From Aromatoleum aromaticum EbN1 (GTDB lineage Bacteria > Pseudomonadota > Gammaproteobacteria > Burkholderiales > Rhodocyclaceae): a stretch of 64,000 nt of DNA. Each line of letters starts with the position of its first letter. Within the stretch, counting starts at the first letter, position 1. Position numbers and translations under genes: made by a program. The stretch is from assembly GCF_000025965.1 (NCBI RefSeq), contig NC_006513.1, positions 868,001 to 932,000 on the forward strand. Reading direction: 5' to 3'. The notes under the pieces are model-generated. The model did not search any database. It was not told where the DNA came from and saw only the letters and a list, made by a program, of their open reading frames with translations. Positions 1 to 11,300 of this stretch are shown one piece after another.

Positions 1-681
1 GTGGGTTTCGCGCTTGAGCACCGGCAGGCAGTAATGATGCGGGCGGATGCCGCCAGCGAAAATCGCGTTGCGGTTGAGCAGCAGGTGATGTGCCGTCACG
101 GTCGCCGCGACGTTCGGTCCGGCGTCCTGCACGAAGCGCGCTGCCTCGGCGGTCGTGATGTGCTCGAAGACGACGCGCAGAGCGGGAAAGCGCGCCACCA
201 GCGGCGCCAGGACCTGCTCGATGAACACCTGCTCGCGGTCGAACACATCCACGTCGCCGTGTGTGACTTCGCCATGCACGCACAGCACCATGCCGAGCTT
301 TTCCATGCGCTCGAGCACGGCGTGGACTTTTTCGATGGCGGTCACGCCCGCGTCGGAGTTCGTCGTCGCACCGGCCGGATACAGCTTGACGGCGACGACC
401 GCGCCGCTCGCCTTCGCGCGGTCGATTTCATCGGGCGAGGTGTTGTCGGTGAGGTACAGGCTCATCAGCGGCTCGAAGTGCTGGCCGGGCGGCACCGCGG
501 CGAGGATGCGGGCGCGGTATTCGAGTGCCTGCGCGGCAGTCGTCACCGGCGGGCGCAGGTTCGGCATGATCAGCGCGCGACCGAAACGGCGAGCGGTGTG
601 CGGCACGACGGTCGCCAGCGCTGCGCCGTCGCGCACGTGCAGATGCCAGTCGTCGGGGCGGATCAGGGAAATCGTCTGCAT
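1..681 (-). CDS. pyrC: Dihydroorotase, C-terminal part outside window
   Basis: Third step of de novo pyrimidine synthesis: cyclises N-carbamoyl-aspartate to dihydroorotate in the cytosol. Translating the minus strand from the ATG at 681 gives 227 codons open to the window edge, about two thirds of the usual ~345 residues of the class II (E. coli PyrC-like) enzyme. The HLHVRDG motif near residue 13 holds the two metal-binding histidines. [10 protein letters not shown] near residue 100 holds the lysine that is carboxylated in this family. CVHGEV and FEHITT carry further metal ligands. The gene reads away from rsmI with about 90 bp between them. No sign of damage in the visible part. Confidence 0.93.
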   Translation of the reverse strand, partial: MQTISLIRPDDWHLHVRDGAALATVVPHTARRFGRALIMPNLRPPVTTAAQALEYRARILAAVPPGQHFEPLMSLYLTDNTSPDEIDRAKASGAVVAVKLYPAGATTNSDAGVTAIEKVHAVLERMEKLGMVLCVHGEVTHGDVDVFDREQVFIEQVLAPLVARFPALRVVFEHITTAEAARFVQDAGPNVAATVTAHHLLLNRNAIFAGGIRPHHYCLPVLKRETH

Positions 682-775
682 GATCGTCGATTCGAAAGAG
701 AAGCCCGGATAGGGAAATTCGGAGTCTGGAAACCGGAACGGTTCGGGATGCGGCGCCGGCAAGTATAGGCGCGGC

Positions 776-1636
776 TCAGCCTCCCCTGAGTTCCAGCGCC
801 CGCGCATAGAGCGCATTCTTCGACGCACCGGTGATGTCCGCTGCGAGCCGTGCGGCAGTCTTCACCGGCAGCTCCGCGATCAGCAGCGCCAGCACGCGCT
901 CGGCCTGCAGGTCCAGCCCTTCGCGCACGGGCGCGCCGGACACCACCAGCACGAATTCGCCGCGCACCCGGTTCGGGTCCTCGGCAAGCCATGCCGCCGC
1001 GTCGCCGAGCGGCACCCGCACGATCTGCTCGAACAGCTTCGTCAGTTCGCGCGCAATCACGATCTCGCGCTCCGCTTCGAGCACTGCCGCGAGGTCCGCG
1101 ACGCACTCGGCGATGCGGTGTGGCGACTCGTAGAACACCAGCGGCACCGCGACGGCGCGCAGCGCGTCGATGTCAGCGCGGCGCGCGGCGGACTTCGGCG
1201 GCAGGAAGCCGACGAAATGGAAGCCGTTATCGACAAAGCCGGCTGCCGACAGCGCGGCGATCGCGGCGCACGGGCCGGGAATGGGCACCACCGGGAAGCC
1301 CGCCTCGCGCACTCGCGCGACCGCGCGCGCCCCGGGGTCGGAGATCGCGGGCGTGCCGGCGTCGCTGATCAACGCGACGTGCTGCCCCGCCTGCAGCATG
1401 CGGATCACCTGCCCGGCGGCCGCCTGCTCGTTATGCTCGTGCAGCGCGACGAGCCGCGTTGCGATGCCGAGCGCATCGAGCAGGCGCTGGCTGTGGCGCG
1501 TGTCCTCGGCCGCGATGACCCCCACGCCCGCCAGCACCGCTTGCGCACGCGCGCTGATGTCCTGCAGGTTCCCGAGCGGCGTCGCCACCACATACAATGA
1601 CGGCGTACTGGAAAGGGGCGAGGAGCCGTGAGCCAT
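776..1636 (-). CDS. rsmI: 16S rRNA (cytidine-1402-2'-O) methyltransferase RsmI
   Basis: Methylates the ribose of C1402 in the 16S rRNA decoding site, using SAM. The 286-residue product opens with the typical [15 protein letters not shown] (first SAM-binding loop) and contains [43 protein letters not shown] and FVGFLPPK, all hallmarks of the tetrapyrrole-methylase-fold RsmI family. The open frame runs further upstream, but that part overlaps yraN and is not family-like, so the ATG at 1636 is chosen. The start codon overlaps the divergently read yraN start. The E. coli order rsmI-yraN-diaA-dolP is kept here, except that lpoA is absent. Confidence 0.95.
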   Translation of the reverse strand: MAHGSSPLSSTPSLYVVATPLGNLQDISARAQAVLAGVGVIAAEDTRHSQRLLDALGIATRLVALHEHNEQAAAGQVIRMLQAGQHVALISDAGTPAISDPGARAVARVREAGFPVVPIPGPCAAIAALSAAGFVDNGFHFVGFLPPKSAARRADIDALRAVAVPLVFYESPHRIAECVADLAAVLEAEREIVIARELTKLFEQIVRVPLGDAAAWLAEDPNRVRGEFVLVVSGAPVREGLDLQAERVLALLIAELPVKTAARLAADITGASKNALYARALELRGG

Positions 1637-2054
1637 GAAGGGTGACCGGAATGTGAAGGAAGGCGCCATTGTCGGCGCCTCCACGACCCGGAAGCAAGCG
1701 TCGGGAGCGGCGGCCGAAGCGCTCGCCGAACGCTTCCTCGCGCGTCGGGGGCTCATCGTGCTGGCGCGCAACGTGCGCTGCCGGGGCGGCGAGATCGATC
1801 TCGTGTGCCTCGACCATGGCATCGTCGTGTTCGTCGAAGTGCGGCTGCGCACGAACGCTCGCTTTGGCGGCGCCGCAGCCAGCATCACGCCGGCCAAGCA
1901 GCGACGCGTCATCCTCGCCGCGCGGTGGTGGCTGGCCGGCGCCGGCCGTCGTCATGCCGGACGGCCATGCCGTTTCGACGCGGCGCTGCTCGCCGACCTC
2001 GACGAGGACGGCGTCGAATGGCTGAAAGCCGCTTTCGACGCCGATGGATCGTAA
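1635..2054 (+). CDS. yraN: UPF0102 family protein YraN
   Basis: Small conserved protein with a restriction-endonuclease-like fold and no settled function. The 139-residue product has the family motifs RCRGGEIDLVC (residues ~50-60) and VVFVEVR, which correspond to the D and ExK positions of the nuclease fold. The ATG at 1635 is preceded by GAGGAG about 10 nt upstream. A GTG 18 nt further in is an alternative start. The gene is divergent from rsmI with start codons that share bases, so the two promoters must lie inside each other's coding regions or leaders. It is followed after 99 bp by the SIS-domain gene. Confidence 0.88.
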   Translation: MKGDRNVKEGAIVGASTTRKQASGAAAEALAERFLARRGLIVLARNVRCRGGEIDLVCLDHGIVVFVEVRLRTNARFGGAAASITPAKQRRVILAARWWLAGAGRRHAGRPCRFDAALLADLDEDGVEWLKAAFDADGS

Positions 2055-2117
2055 GCACGACGCCCGCCGCTTCACCGCTCGCCCGTGCGACACGGCGTCC
2101 GCGCGCCCCCATGCTAG

Positions 2118-3388
<1,271 letters not shown>

Positions 3389-3431
3389 CAGGCGTTTTGC
3401 GAACCGGCGGTGGCCGCGCTGCGGCCTGCGC

Positions 3432-4787
3432 CTAGCGTCCCGTGCGCGCGAGCGCGGCGAGCAGCCTGTCATGGACGCCGCCGAATCCCCCGTTGCTCAT
3501 CACCAGCACATGGTCCCCGGGCCGCGCCGCCGCCGCGACGTCGGCGACGAGCCGGTCGAGATCGTCGTACGTCGCCCCTCGCTCGCCGAGCGGCGCCAGC
3601 GCGCCGGCGACATCCCACCCGAGACCGTTTGCATAGCAATAGACGCGGTCCGCCTGCGCGAGACTCTCCGGCAGGCGGTCCTTCATGACGCCCAGCTTCA
3701 TCGTGTTGGAACGCGGCTCGAGCACCGCCAGGATGCGGCCTGCGGGTTCGCGCCGGCGCAGGCCGTCGACGGTCAGCGCGATCGCGGTCGGATGATGGGC
3801 GAAGTCGTCGTACACGGTGATGCCGCGGACCTGTCCGCGCACTTCCATGCGGCGCTTGATTCCCCGGAAGCCGGCCAGGCTCGCGATCGCCTGCGCCGGC
3901 GTGACGCCCACATGACGGGCGGCGGCGATCGCCGCGAGCGCATTGCTGCGGTTGTGGCTGCCGCTCATCGGCATCGCCACGCTGCCGACGATTTCGTCGC
4001 GCAGGCGGAATACCGCCTCGCGCTCATCCGCGCCCGCTGCCGCCGACCATTGCGCCCCGTCGCCGAACCATTCGAGCTCGGACCAGCAGCCGCGCGCGGC
4101 CACGCGTTTCAGGCTCTCCTCGTCCGCGTTCGCAATGATCCGGCCCGACGCGGGAATCGTGCGCACGAGATGATGAAACTGGGTTTCGATCGCGGCCAGA
4201 TCACTGAAGATATCGGCATGATCGAACTCGAGGTTGTTCAGGATCGCAGTGCGCGGGCGGTAATGGACGAACTTCGACCGCTTGTCGCAGAACGCCGTGT
4301 CGTATTCGTCGGCTTCGATGACGAAGAACGGAGAATCGGTCAGGCGCGCCGAAACGCCGAAGTTCCCCGGCACGCCTCCGACGAGGAAACCGGGCTCGAG
4401 ACCGGCGTCCTCGAGCATCCACGCGAGCATCGACGTCGTCGTCGTCTTGCCGTGCGTCCCGGCGACCGCGAGCACCCAGCGCCCCTGCAGCACGTTCTCG
4501 GCCAGCCACTGCGGCCCCGACACATACGGCAGGCCGCGATCGAGAATCGCCTCGAGCAGCGGATTGCCGCGCGACACCGCGTTGCCGATGACGTAGACGT
4601 CCGGCGCGAGATCGACCTGCGCCGCGTCGTAACCTTCGGTCAGGCCGATTCCCTGGGCCTCGAGCTGAGTGCTCATCGGCGGGTAGACGTTCGCGTCGCA
4701 GCCGGTAACGGTGTGCCCCGCCGAGCGGGCCAGCAGCGCAACGCCTCCCATGAAGGTGCCGCAGATGCCGAGAATGTGGATATGCAT
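3432..4787 (-). CDS. mpl: UDP-N-acetylmuramate:tripeptide ligase, murein recycling
   Basis: Re-attaches the recycled tripeptide L-Ala-D-Glu-mDAP to UDP-MurNAc in the cytosol, saving peptidoglycan turnover products. The 451-residue product starts MHIHILGICGTFMGGVALLA, carries the ATP-binding AVAGTHGKTTTTSMLAW, the Mur-ligase motifs EADEYDTAFCDKRSKFVHY and NNLEFDHADIF, and ends with the C-terminal domain VYDDFAHHPTAI. The ATG at 4787 is chosen; the upstream open frame is unrelated. The gene is divergent from the hypothetical at 4885, with about 97 bp between starts where both promoters should lie. Confidence 0.95.
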   Translation of the reverse strand: MHIHILGICGTFMGGVALLARSAGHTVTGCDANVYPPMSTQLEAQGIGLTEGYDAAQVDLAPDVYVIGNAVSRGNPLLEAILDRGLPYVSGPQWLAENVLQGRWVLAVAGTHGKTTTTSMLAWMLEDAGLEPGFLVGGVPGNFGVSARLTDSPFFVIEADEYDTAFCDKRSKFVHYRPRTAILNNLEFDHADIFSDLAAIETQFHHLVRTIPASGRIIANADEESLKRVAARGCWSELEWFGDGAQWSAAAGADEREAVFRLRDEIVGSVAMPMSGSHNRSNALAAIAAARHVGVTPAQAIASLAGFRGIKRRMEVRGQVRGITVYDDFAHHPTAIALTVDGLRRREPAGRILAVLEPRSNTMKLGVMKDRLPESLAQADRVYCYANGLGWDVAGALAPLGERGATYDDLDRLVADVAAAARPGDHVLVMSNGGFGGVHDRLLAALARTGR

Positions 4788-4884
4788 GAAAACTCCGGGA
4801 GCCGGGCGGCGTCTCAAGGTGATTGAAACCCGCCCGTGTAGAATGGGCGGCATTCTACATCGACCGTCTGCCGGACTCGCGACC

Positions 4885-5487
4885 ATGACTTCCCGCGCGA
4901 ATGCTTCCCGAAGCGGCAACCTGAGGCGCGGTGTCGCCGCGCTTGCCGCGCGCATGATGGCCGAGGACGGCATCAGCGACTTCGGCTTCGCGAAACGCAA
5001 GGCAGCCCGCCAGCTCGGCATCTCCGAGTCCGAAGCCCTGCCCAACAACGCCGAGATCGAAGCCGAGCTGCGGGCGTGGCAAGCCCTGTACCAGGACGAA
5101 GAGCAGCCCGAGCGGCTGCTCGAAATGCGCCGCGCGGCGATCGAGGTGATGCGCCTGCTGGGCGAGTTCCGGCCCTACCTCACGGGCGGGGCGCTCGACG
5201 GCACTGCGGGACGCTACACCGAAGTCGACATCGAGCTGTATCCCGAAAGCGCCAAGGACGTCGAGATCTTCTTCCTCAACCACGACATCGGCTACGAACA
5301 CCGCGAACCCCGGCGCGGCGCCGCGAACGCTCCGGAAGCGATCCTGAGTTTCGACTGGAACCGCGTGCCGATCAGGCTTTCGCTCTACACCGCCCAGGCC
5401 GAGCGCGTCAGCCGCCGCAACATCGAGCGCGCACGCCTGCCGGCGGTCGAAGCGCTCGTTCAGGCGAGCGAAGGTCCGAGCGCATGA
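4885..5487 (+). CDS. Conserved hypothetical protein with nucleotidyltransferase-like motif
   Basis: 200 residues, soluble, no signal or membrane segment. I do not recognise an experimentally characterised homologue. A central stretch reads LTGGALDGTAGRYTEVDIEL, which resembles the G-[GS]-x(n)-D-[IV]-[ED] signature of minimal nucleotidyltransferases, but the fold assignment is only a guess. The N-terminal third is helical and charged, with a run describing MMAEDGISDFGFAKRKAARQ. The stop overlaps the start of tlpA (ATGA), so the two are probably co-translated. The upstream neighbour is mpl, divergently read. Confidence 0.7.
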   Translation: MTSRANASRSGNLRRGVAALAARMMAEDGISDFGFAKRKAARQLGISESEALPNNAEIEAELRAWQALYQDEEQPERLLEMRRAAIEVMRLLGEFRPYLTGGALDGTAGRYTEVDIELYPESAKDVEIFFLNHDIGYEHREPRRGAANAPEAILSFDWNRVPIRLSLYTAQAERVSRRNIERARLPAVEALVQASEGPSA

Positions 5488-6032
5488 AAGGGATCGCCGG
5501 GCGTCACCTCATCATCGTCGCCGTCGCAGTGTTCGCGGGGGTGGCCGGTTTCCTGGTTTCCCGCGGCACGTCCGATCCGGTCCCTGCCGCGCAGGTCGAT
5601 CCGGCGGCCGGGAACGCGATTCTCGCGCTGACGCTGCCTGATTCGAGCGGCGAGCTGCAGGCACTGCAGCAATGGCGCGGCCGCGTGCTGGTGGTCAACT
5701 TCTGGGCGACGTGGTGCCCGCCGTGCCTGACGGAGATTCCGGACTTTGCCGCGGTCAGCCGCGGCTTCGCCGATTCCCCGGTCCAGTTCGTCGGCCTCGG
5801 CATCGACAAGGCCGAGAGCGTGCGAAAGTTCCGCGAAGAGCATGACGTCCCGTATCCACTCCTGATCGGCACGCCGCAAACGCTGGAGCTGACGAGGGCG
5901 CTCGGAAATGCCGTGCAGGCGCTGCCTTACACGATCATTTTCGATCGTGCCGGAAAGATCGCGCACATCAAGCTCGGCACCTTGAATCGTAGTGAACTAG
6001 AAGGCAAAATCCGCGCACTCCTCGACCAGTAA
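5484..6032 (+). CDS. tlpA: TlpA-like thiol:disulfide oxidoreductase
   Basis: 182-residue membrane-anchored thioredoxin-like protein. An N-terminal hydrophobic segment (residues ~8-25) with a positive start suggests an uncleaved anchor and a periplasmic domain. The active site is FWATWCPPC near residue 75. The Pro loop appears as [13 protein letters not shown]. Such proteins reduce disulfides in the envelope, for example in cytochrome c maturation. The start overlaps the stop of the preceding gene. aroQ follows after 62 bp. Confidence 0.9.
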   Translation: MKGIAGRHLIIVAVAVFAGVAGFLVSRGTSDPVPAAQVDPAAGNAILALTLPDSSGELQALQQWRGRVLVVNFWATWCPPCLTEIPDFAAVSRGFADSPVQFVGLGIDKAESVRKFREEHDVPYPLLIGTPQTLELTRALGNAVQALPYTIIFDRAGKIAHIKLGTLNRSELEGKIRALLDQ

Positions 6033-6094
6033 TTCACCGGAGCGCGCCGCGTGGCACTGGACAAAATGCGCCTAATTGCGGCAAACTTGCCGGC

Positions 6095-6586
6095 ATGACG
6101 CGCCAAAAACGCAGTAAAAACCCAGATGCCGCGCCCCCGCCGCAGCCCCGGATCCTGGTCCTGCACGGACCGAACCTCAACCTTCTCGGCACCCGGGAGC
6201 CTGACGTCTACGGCCACACGACGCTTGCCGACATCCACTCCGCGATGGAAGCCCGCGGACGCGCCGAAGGCGTCCTGGTCGAGTCGTTTCAGAGCAACCA
6301 CGAAGGCCAGCTGATCGACCGGGTACAGGCATCGCCGTTGGAAGAGATCAGCTTCATCATCCTCAATCCGGCCGCTTACGCTCATACCAGCGTCGCGCTG
6401 CGCGACGCCCTCCTCGCGGTCGCGATCCCGTACGTCGAAGTGCATCTTTCCAACATTCATGCCCGGGACACTTTCCGGCATCACTCCTATTTTTCCGACT
6501 GTGCAGCCGGCGTGATCTGCGGACTGGGGCCGTACGGCTACCTCGCGGCGCTCGAATACGCGCTGTCGCAGCTGCGGAAACCCTGA
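6095..6586 (+). CDS. aroQ: 3-dehydroquinate dehydratase, type II
   Basis: Third step of the shikimate pathway, trans-dehydration of 3-dehydroquinate. 163 residues, slightly longer than the usual ~145-150 because of an N-terminal charged extension of about 18 residues. Type II motifs are present: [49 protein letters not shown] and [19 protein letters not shown]. The catalytic tyrosine lies in DVYG and the catalytic histidine in HLSNIHAR. It is followed by accB after about 50 bp, an arrangement common in beta- and gammaproteobacteria (aroQ-accB-accC). Confidence 0.96.
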   Translation: MTRQKRSKNPDAAPPPQPRILVLHGPNLNLLGTREPDVYGHTTLADIHSAMEARGRAEGVLVESFQSNHEGQLIDRVQASPLEEISFIILNPAAYAHTSVALRDALLAVAIPYVEVHLSNIHARDTFRHHSYFSDCAAGVICGLGPYGYLAALEYALSQLRKP

Positions 6587-6635
6587 CACAAACCCCCGGG
6601 CGCCCCGTGCGGCGGCGCCCCGCTCGGAGAACAGC

Positions 6636-7088
6636 ATGGATCTGCGCAAGCTGAAGAAGTTGATCGACCTCGTCCAGGAGTCGGGCATTTCCGAACTGGA
6701 AGTCACCGAGGGCGAAGAGAAAGTCCGTATCGCCAAACACAGCACCGCCCCCGTTTCGAACTACCTCGCGCAGATGCCGGCGAGCGTGCCGCAATTTGCG
6801 GCTGCCCCGGCTCCGGCGATCGTGCTGACCCCGCCGGTCGATGACGCACCCGAAGGCATGATCGTGAAATCGCCGATGGTCGGCACGTTCTATCGCGCCT
6901 CGGCGCCGGGTGCGAAACCCCTCGTCGACGTCGGCCAGGCCGTCGCCATCGGCGACCGCCTGTGCATCATCGAAGCGATGAAGCTGATGAACGAAATCGA
7001 ATCCGAGTTCACCGGGACGGTGAAGGCGGTCCTCGTCGAAAACGCCCAGCCGGTCGAATACGGCCAGCCGCTCTTCATCATCGCCTGA
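6636..7088 (+). CDS. accB: Biotin carboxyl carrier protein of acetyl-CoA carboxylase
   Basis: 150 residues. The N-terminal domain [20 protein letters not shown] is typical. It is followed by an Ala/Pro-rich linker (residues ~45-75) and the biotinyl domain, with the biotinylated lysine in [10 protein letters not shown] near residue 115. Carries biotin between the carboxylase (AccC) and carboxyltransferase subunits in the first committed step of fatty-acid synthesis. accC follows, but not directly: a 129-bp segment with a second accC-like start lies between. Confidence 0.96.
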   Translation: MDLRKLKKLIDLVQESGISELEVTEGEEKVRIAKHSTAPVSNYLAQMPASVPQFAAAPAPAIVLTPPVDDAPEGMIVKSPMVGTFYRASAPGAKPLVDVGQAVAIGDRLCIIEAMKLMNEIESEFTGTVKAVLVENAQPVEYGQPLFIIA

Positions 7089-7096
7089 ACGCCCTC

Positions 7097-7217
7097 ATGT
7101 TCGAAAAGATACTGATCGCCAACCGTGGTGACCAGCCGCCGGCAGGCGGCGCAGCGGCGCAGCCAAATCGCGCGGTACGCGCAGCGTCCGAGCGCGATTT
7201 CGCCGCGGAGGCACCCC

Positions 7218-7225
<8 letters not shown>
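7097..7225 (+). pseudogene. Duplicate 5' stub of accC between accB and accC
   Basis: An ATG 9 nt after the accB stop opens a 42-codon frame whose first twelve codons read [12 protein letters not shown]. This matches the first eleven residues of the real accC, which begins 121 bp later ([12 protein letters not shown]). The DNA differs at several wobble positions, all synonymous, so it is not a simple recent tandem copy. After codon 12 the frame becomes Ala/Pro/Arg-rich with no family likeness. It ends at a TGA (7223-7225) inside codons 2-3 of accC, so the two frames overlap. It is either the stump of a former accC or a translated leader peptide. Confidence 0.7.
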
Positions 7226-8582
<1,357 letters not shown>

Positions 8583-8604
8583 GCAGGCCGCGGACGCGTA
8601 CATC

Positions 8605-9510
8605 ATGTGGATCTCGGTAACTTTGCAGGCCGAAGCGCACAAGGCCGAAGCGCTGTCCGAGGCGCTGATGGACGCCGGCGCGCTGTCGATCAGCATCGAG
8701 GACGCCGACGCCGGCACCGACGCCGAGAAGCCGCAGTTCGGCGAACCCGGGCATCATCCGGTCGGGCTGTGGGATCACAGCCGCGTAATCGCGCTGTTCG
8801 ATGCCGACGCCGACCTCACCGTCGCCCTCGCCCGCGCGGCTGCCGACGCCGGCTTCGATGCGGTGCCGCCTTTCACGCTCGAAGAGATCGCCGAGCAGAA
8901 CTGGGTGCAGCTCACCCAAAGCCAGTTCGAGCCGATCCGCGTCACCGATCGGATGTGGATCGTGCCGTCGTGGCACGCCGCGCCCGACCCGGCGGCGATC
9001 AACATCGAGCTCGATCCCGGCATGGCTTTCGGCACCGGCTCGCATCCGACGACGCGCCTGTGCCTGGAGTGGCTGTGCGACGCGGTGCAGCCGGGCGACA
9101 GCGTGCTCGACTACGGCTGCGGCTCGGGCATTCTCGGCATCGCGGCAGTGCGCCTCGGGGCGGGCGACGTGCTCGGCATCGACATCGACGACAAGGCGCT
9201 CGACGCCGCGCACGATAACGCCGCGCGCAACCACGTCGCGCTGCGGCTGCAGCACTCCCGCCAGCCACTCGACGCGCGCTTCGACGTCGTCGTCGCCAAC
9301 ATCCTGACGAATCCGCTGTGCGTGCTGGCGCCGCTGCTCGCCGCCCGGGTCGCTCCCGGCGGCAGAATCGCGCTGTCCGGCGTGCTCGAAACCCAGACCG
9401 AACAGGTGATCGCGGCATACGCGCCGTTCCTGCCGTTGCGCGTCGGTGCGGTACATGAAGGCTGGGCGCGGCTCGAAGGCGGCTCTCCGCGACAAACCGG
9501 GAGCCAGTGA
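8605..9510 (+). CDS. prmA: Ribosomal protein L11 methyltransferase
   Basis: SAM-dependent trimethylation of ribosomal protein L11. 301 residues. Starts MWISVTLQA, with the N-terminal L11-recognition domain through ~110 residues. Motifs: IELDPGMAFGTGSHPTTRLC, SAM-binding VLDYGCGSGILGIAA and the NxL motif VVVANILTNPL. The ATG at 8605 is the family start. It follows accC, a common order in betaproteobacteria. Its stop overlaps the next start (TGATG). Confidence 0.95.
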   Translation: MWISVTLQAEAHKAEALSEALMDAGALSISIEDADAGTDAEKPQFGEPGHHPVGLWDHSRVIALFDADADLTVALARAAADAGFDAVPPFTLEEIAEQNWVQLTQSQFEPIRVTDRMWIVPSWHAAPDPAAINIELDPGMAFGTGSHPTTRLCLEWLCDAVQPGDSVLDYGCGSGILGIAAVRLGAGDVLGIDIDDKALDAAHDNAARNHVALRLQHSRQPLDARFDVVVANILTNPLCVLAPLLAARVAPGGRIALSGVLETQTEQVIAAYAPFLPLRVGAVHEGWARLEGGSPRQTGSQ

Positions 9511-10589
9511 TGTTCGCGCGCTGCCCGGCCTGCCAGACGGTATTCCGGGTGCAGCCCGAGCAACTGCGCGCGCATCGCGGCGAAGTGCGCTGCGGACGCT
9601 GCTATGCGTCGTTCAATGCGCTCGATCGCGTGCTGCACGTCGCGCCCGCCGTATCGGCACCCACCCCACCCGCAATTTCCCAACCGCCCGCTGCCGCAGC
9701 GCCCCGCCCTGTCGAATCGGTTCCGGAGCGCGACGACCGCTTCTTCATCCTCGACGACCTGCCTTCGGCTCCGGAAGTGACACGACAGGGGGCTGATGAC
9801 CGAACAGAGTTCGAGGCACGCGATCACCGCGAACCCGTCGTGCCACGCGACGGGCATTTTTCCAGCGCAACGGACGCCACAGCGGCCGAAGGTCACCCCG
9901 TGCCGCCGATCCGGCGCACGCGCGTCGTCGGCATCGCGCCGACACCGCTCGGCGCCCCCGCTGCGCCCGCAAGCGCGGCACTGCCGAAGCGCCAGGATGA
10001 CGAACCGCCGACCGCATCCGCTTCCTCCCGCGCGGGGGCAACCGATGCGGCGCACGACCGCGAACATCTCGACGCGACCTACGGCCCGCCGGCTTCGTCC
10101 GGCAGGCGCTGGCTGTCCGGACTGGGAGTCGGCATGCTGCTTGGCACGCTGGCGGTGCAGAGCGCCTTTGTCTTCCGTGACGACATCACCCGCAAGTGGC
10201 CGCAGTTGCGCCCCGCCTATCTCTCCGCGTGCGCGCACCTGAAATGCACGCTCCCGCTGCCGCGCCTCGCCGGTGCGATCAGCATCGAAGCTTCCGAACT
10301 GCAGTCGGAGCCGGGGCGCGTCGCGCGCTTCGTGCTGAACGCGACGATCCGCAACCGCGCTCCTCACCCTCAGGCGTATCCGCATCTCGAACTGACGCTG
10401 ACCGACGTCCAGGACCAGCCGCTCGTGCGCCGCGTGCTCGGGCCGGCGCAGTGGCTCCCCGCCGGCTTCCTCGAACAGGGAAGCGCCGAACAAAAATTCG
10501 ACACCGGACGCGACATCGTCGTGCAATTGCCGTTCGAGGCACCGGGCGTCGAAGCCACCGGTTACCGGGTCTATGCTTTCTATCCGTGA
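9510..10589 (+). CDS. Zinc-ribbon membrane protein, DUF3426 type
   Basis: 359 residues. The N-terminus holds a MJ0042-type zinc ribbon (CPACQTVFRV...CGRC, two CxxC pairs). A long Pro/Ala/Arg-rich low-complexity linker follows to about residue 200. One membrane segment (LGVGMLLGTLAVQSAFVF) comes next, and the C-terminal DUF3426 domain contains the LRRVL-like stretch VRRVLGPAQWLP and ends in YRVYAFYP. The domain is expected in the periplasm with the zinc ribbon in the cytosol. Function unknown; the gene habitually sits after prmA in this order of bacteria. Start chosen at ATG 9510 rather than the GTG at 9507. Confidence 0.85.
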   Translation: MFARCPACQTVFRVQPEQLRAHRGEVRCGRCYASFNALDRVLHVAPAVSAPTPPAISQPPAAAAPRPVESVPERDDRFFILDDLPSAPEVTRQGADDRTEFEARDHREPVVPRDGHFSSATDATAAEGHPVPPIRRTRVVGIAPTPLGAPAAPASAALPKRQDDEPPTASASSRAGATDAAHDREHLDATYGPPASSGRRWLSGLGVGMLLGTLAVQSAFVFRDDITRKWPQLRPAYLSACAHLKCTLPLPRLAGAISIEASELQSEPGRVARFVLNATIRNRAPHPQAYPHLELTLTDVQDQPLVRRVLGPAQWLPAGFLEQGSAEQKFDTGRDIVVQLPFEAPGVEATGYRVYAFYP

Positions 10590-10651
10590 ACCGGCCTGAC
10601 CGCACGCGCTCGAGCGGCTGCCGAGCCCGTCTTCGACAACCTGGAATCCCG

Positions 10652-11044
10652 ATGCAACATCTCTCCCCGGACACCCGCAAAAGCCCGTTCAAAGGCAAGA
10701 CCGGCCTGATGCGGATCTGGAACGCCTTTCGCTACTCGTTCGCCGGCCTGCGCGCCGCATTCGAGCATGAAGACGCGTTTCGCCAGGAATGCCTGCTTGC
10801 CGCAGTGCTGATCCCGCTCGCGCTCTTCATGCCGACCGGCGGTGCGGGCAAGGCACTGCTCGTCGGCAGCGTGCTGCTGCTGCTGATCGTCGAACTCGTC
10901 AACTCCGCGATCGAAGCGACCGTCGATCGCGTCTCGCTGGAGCATCACCTGCTGGCCAAGCGAGCGAAAGACATCGGCAGCGCGGCGGTGCTGCTCGCGC
11001 TGGTCAATCTCGCGATAGTCTGGGGACTGGTGATCTTCGGTTGA
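10652..11044 (+). CDS. dgkA: Diacylglycerol kinase
   Basis: Small inner-membrane enzyme that phosphorylates diacylglycerol so that lipid released by periplasmic glucan or lipid-A modification is recycled. 130 residues with three hydrophobic segments after an amphipathic N-terminus. Family motifs: FRYSFAGLRAAFEHEDAFRQE, VELVNSAIEATVDRV and KDIGSAAVLL. The glutamates in these stretches are catalytic or metal-binding in E. coli DgkA. The ATG at 10652 is chosen; the longer open frame upstream overlaps the DUF3426 gene. It marks the end of the core block. Confidence 0.94.
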   Translation: MQHLSPDTRKSPFKGKTGLMRIWNAFRYSFAGLRAAFEHEDAFRQECLLAAVLIPLALFMPTGGAGKALLVGSVLLLLIVELVNSAIEATVDRVSLEHHLLAKRAKDIGSAAVLLALVNLAIVWGLVIFG

Positions 11045-11195
11045 AGCCGCTGGGCAAGGAGTGCGCGCGGCATGGCAGTGGCCAAGAGGCTGTTTGAGCG
11101 AAAGGTGGCGTGAGAAGAAACACCCGTGCTACAGGCGCCGGGCGCTTGCCACGCGGCGACAGCCACGGCCGGTTCTTCACCACGGCACTCGACTT

Positions 11196-11223
11196 GATAT
11201 GTTTTTAATATTAAAAACGTATC
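11196..11223. promoter_or_regulatory. 28-bp near-perfect palindrome upstream of nucleotidyltransferase gene
   Basis: The central 18 bp (11201-11218) is a perfect palindrome, GTTTTTAATATTAAAAAC. It is extended on both sides by GATAT/GTATC with one mismatched pair. It lies 78 bp before the ATG at 11301 in an AT-rich patch. A TTGATA at 11194-11199 followed after 17 bp by ACGTAT would make it overlap a weak sigma-70 promoter. Best read as an operator, though a bidirectional hairpin cannot be excluded. Confidence 0.55.
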
Positions 11224-11300
11224 AATCAGATATTGATTCCATTGTTTTTCCAGCAGTTTTCCTGCTATTTTGATTTTTACACTTTTACAGGAAAACGCTC

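Noticed and set aside
1-768. 255-codon plus-strand frame at the left edge
   Set aside because: It is antisense to pyrC, whose minus-strand translation shows all dihydroorotase motifs; the plus frame is Arg/His-rich with no family likeness.
7125-7217. Upstream extension of the accC frame
   Set aside because: Extra residues are Arg/Gln-rich and unlike any biotin carboxylase; family alignment fixes the start at 7218.
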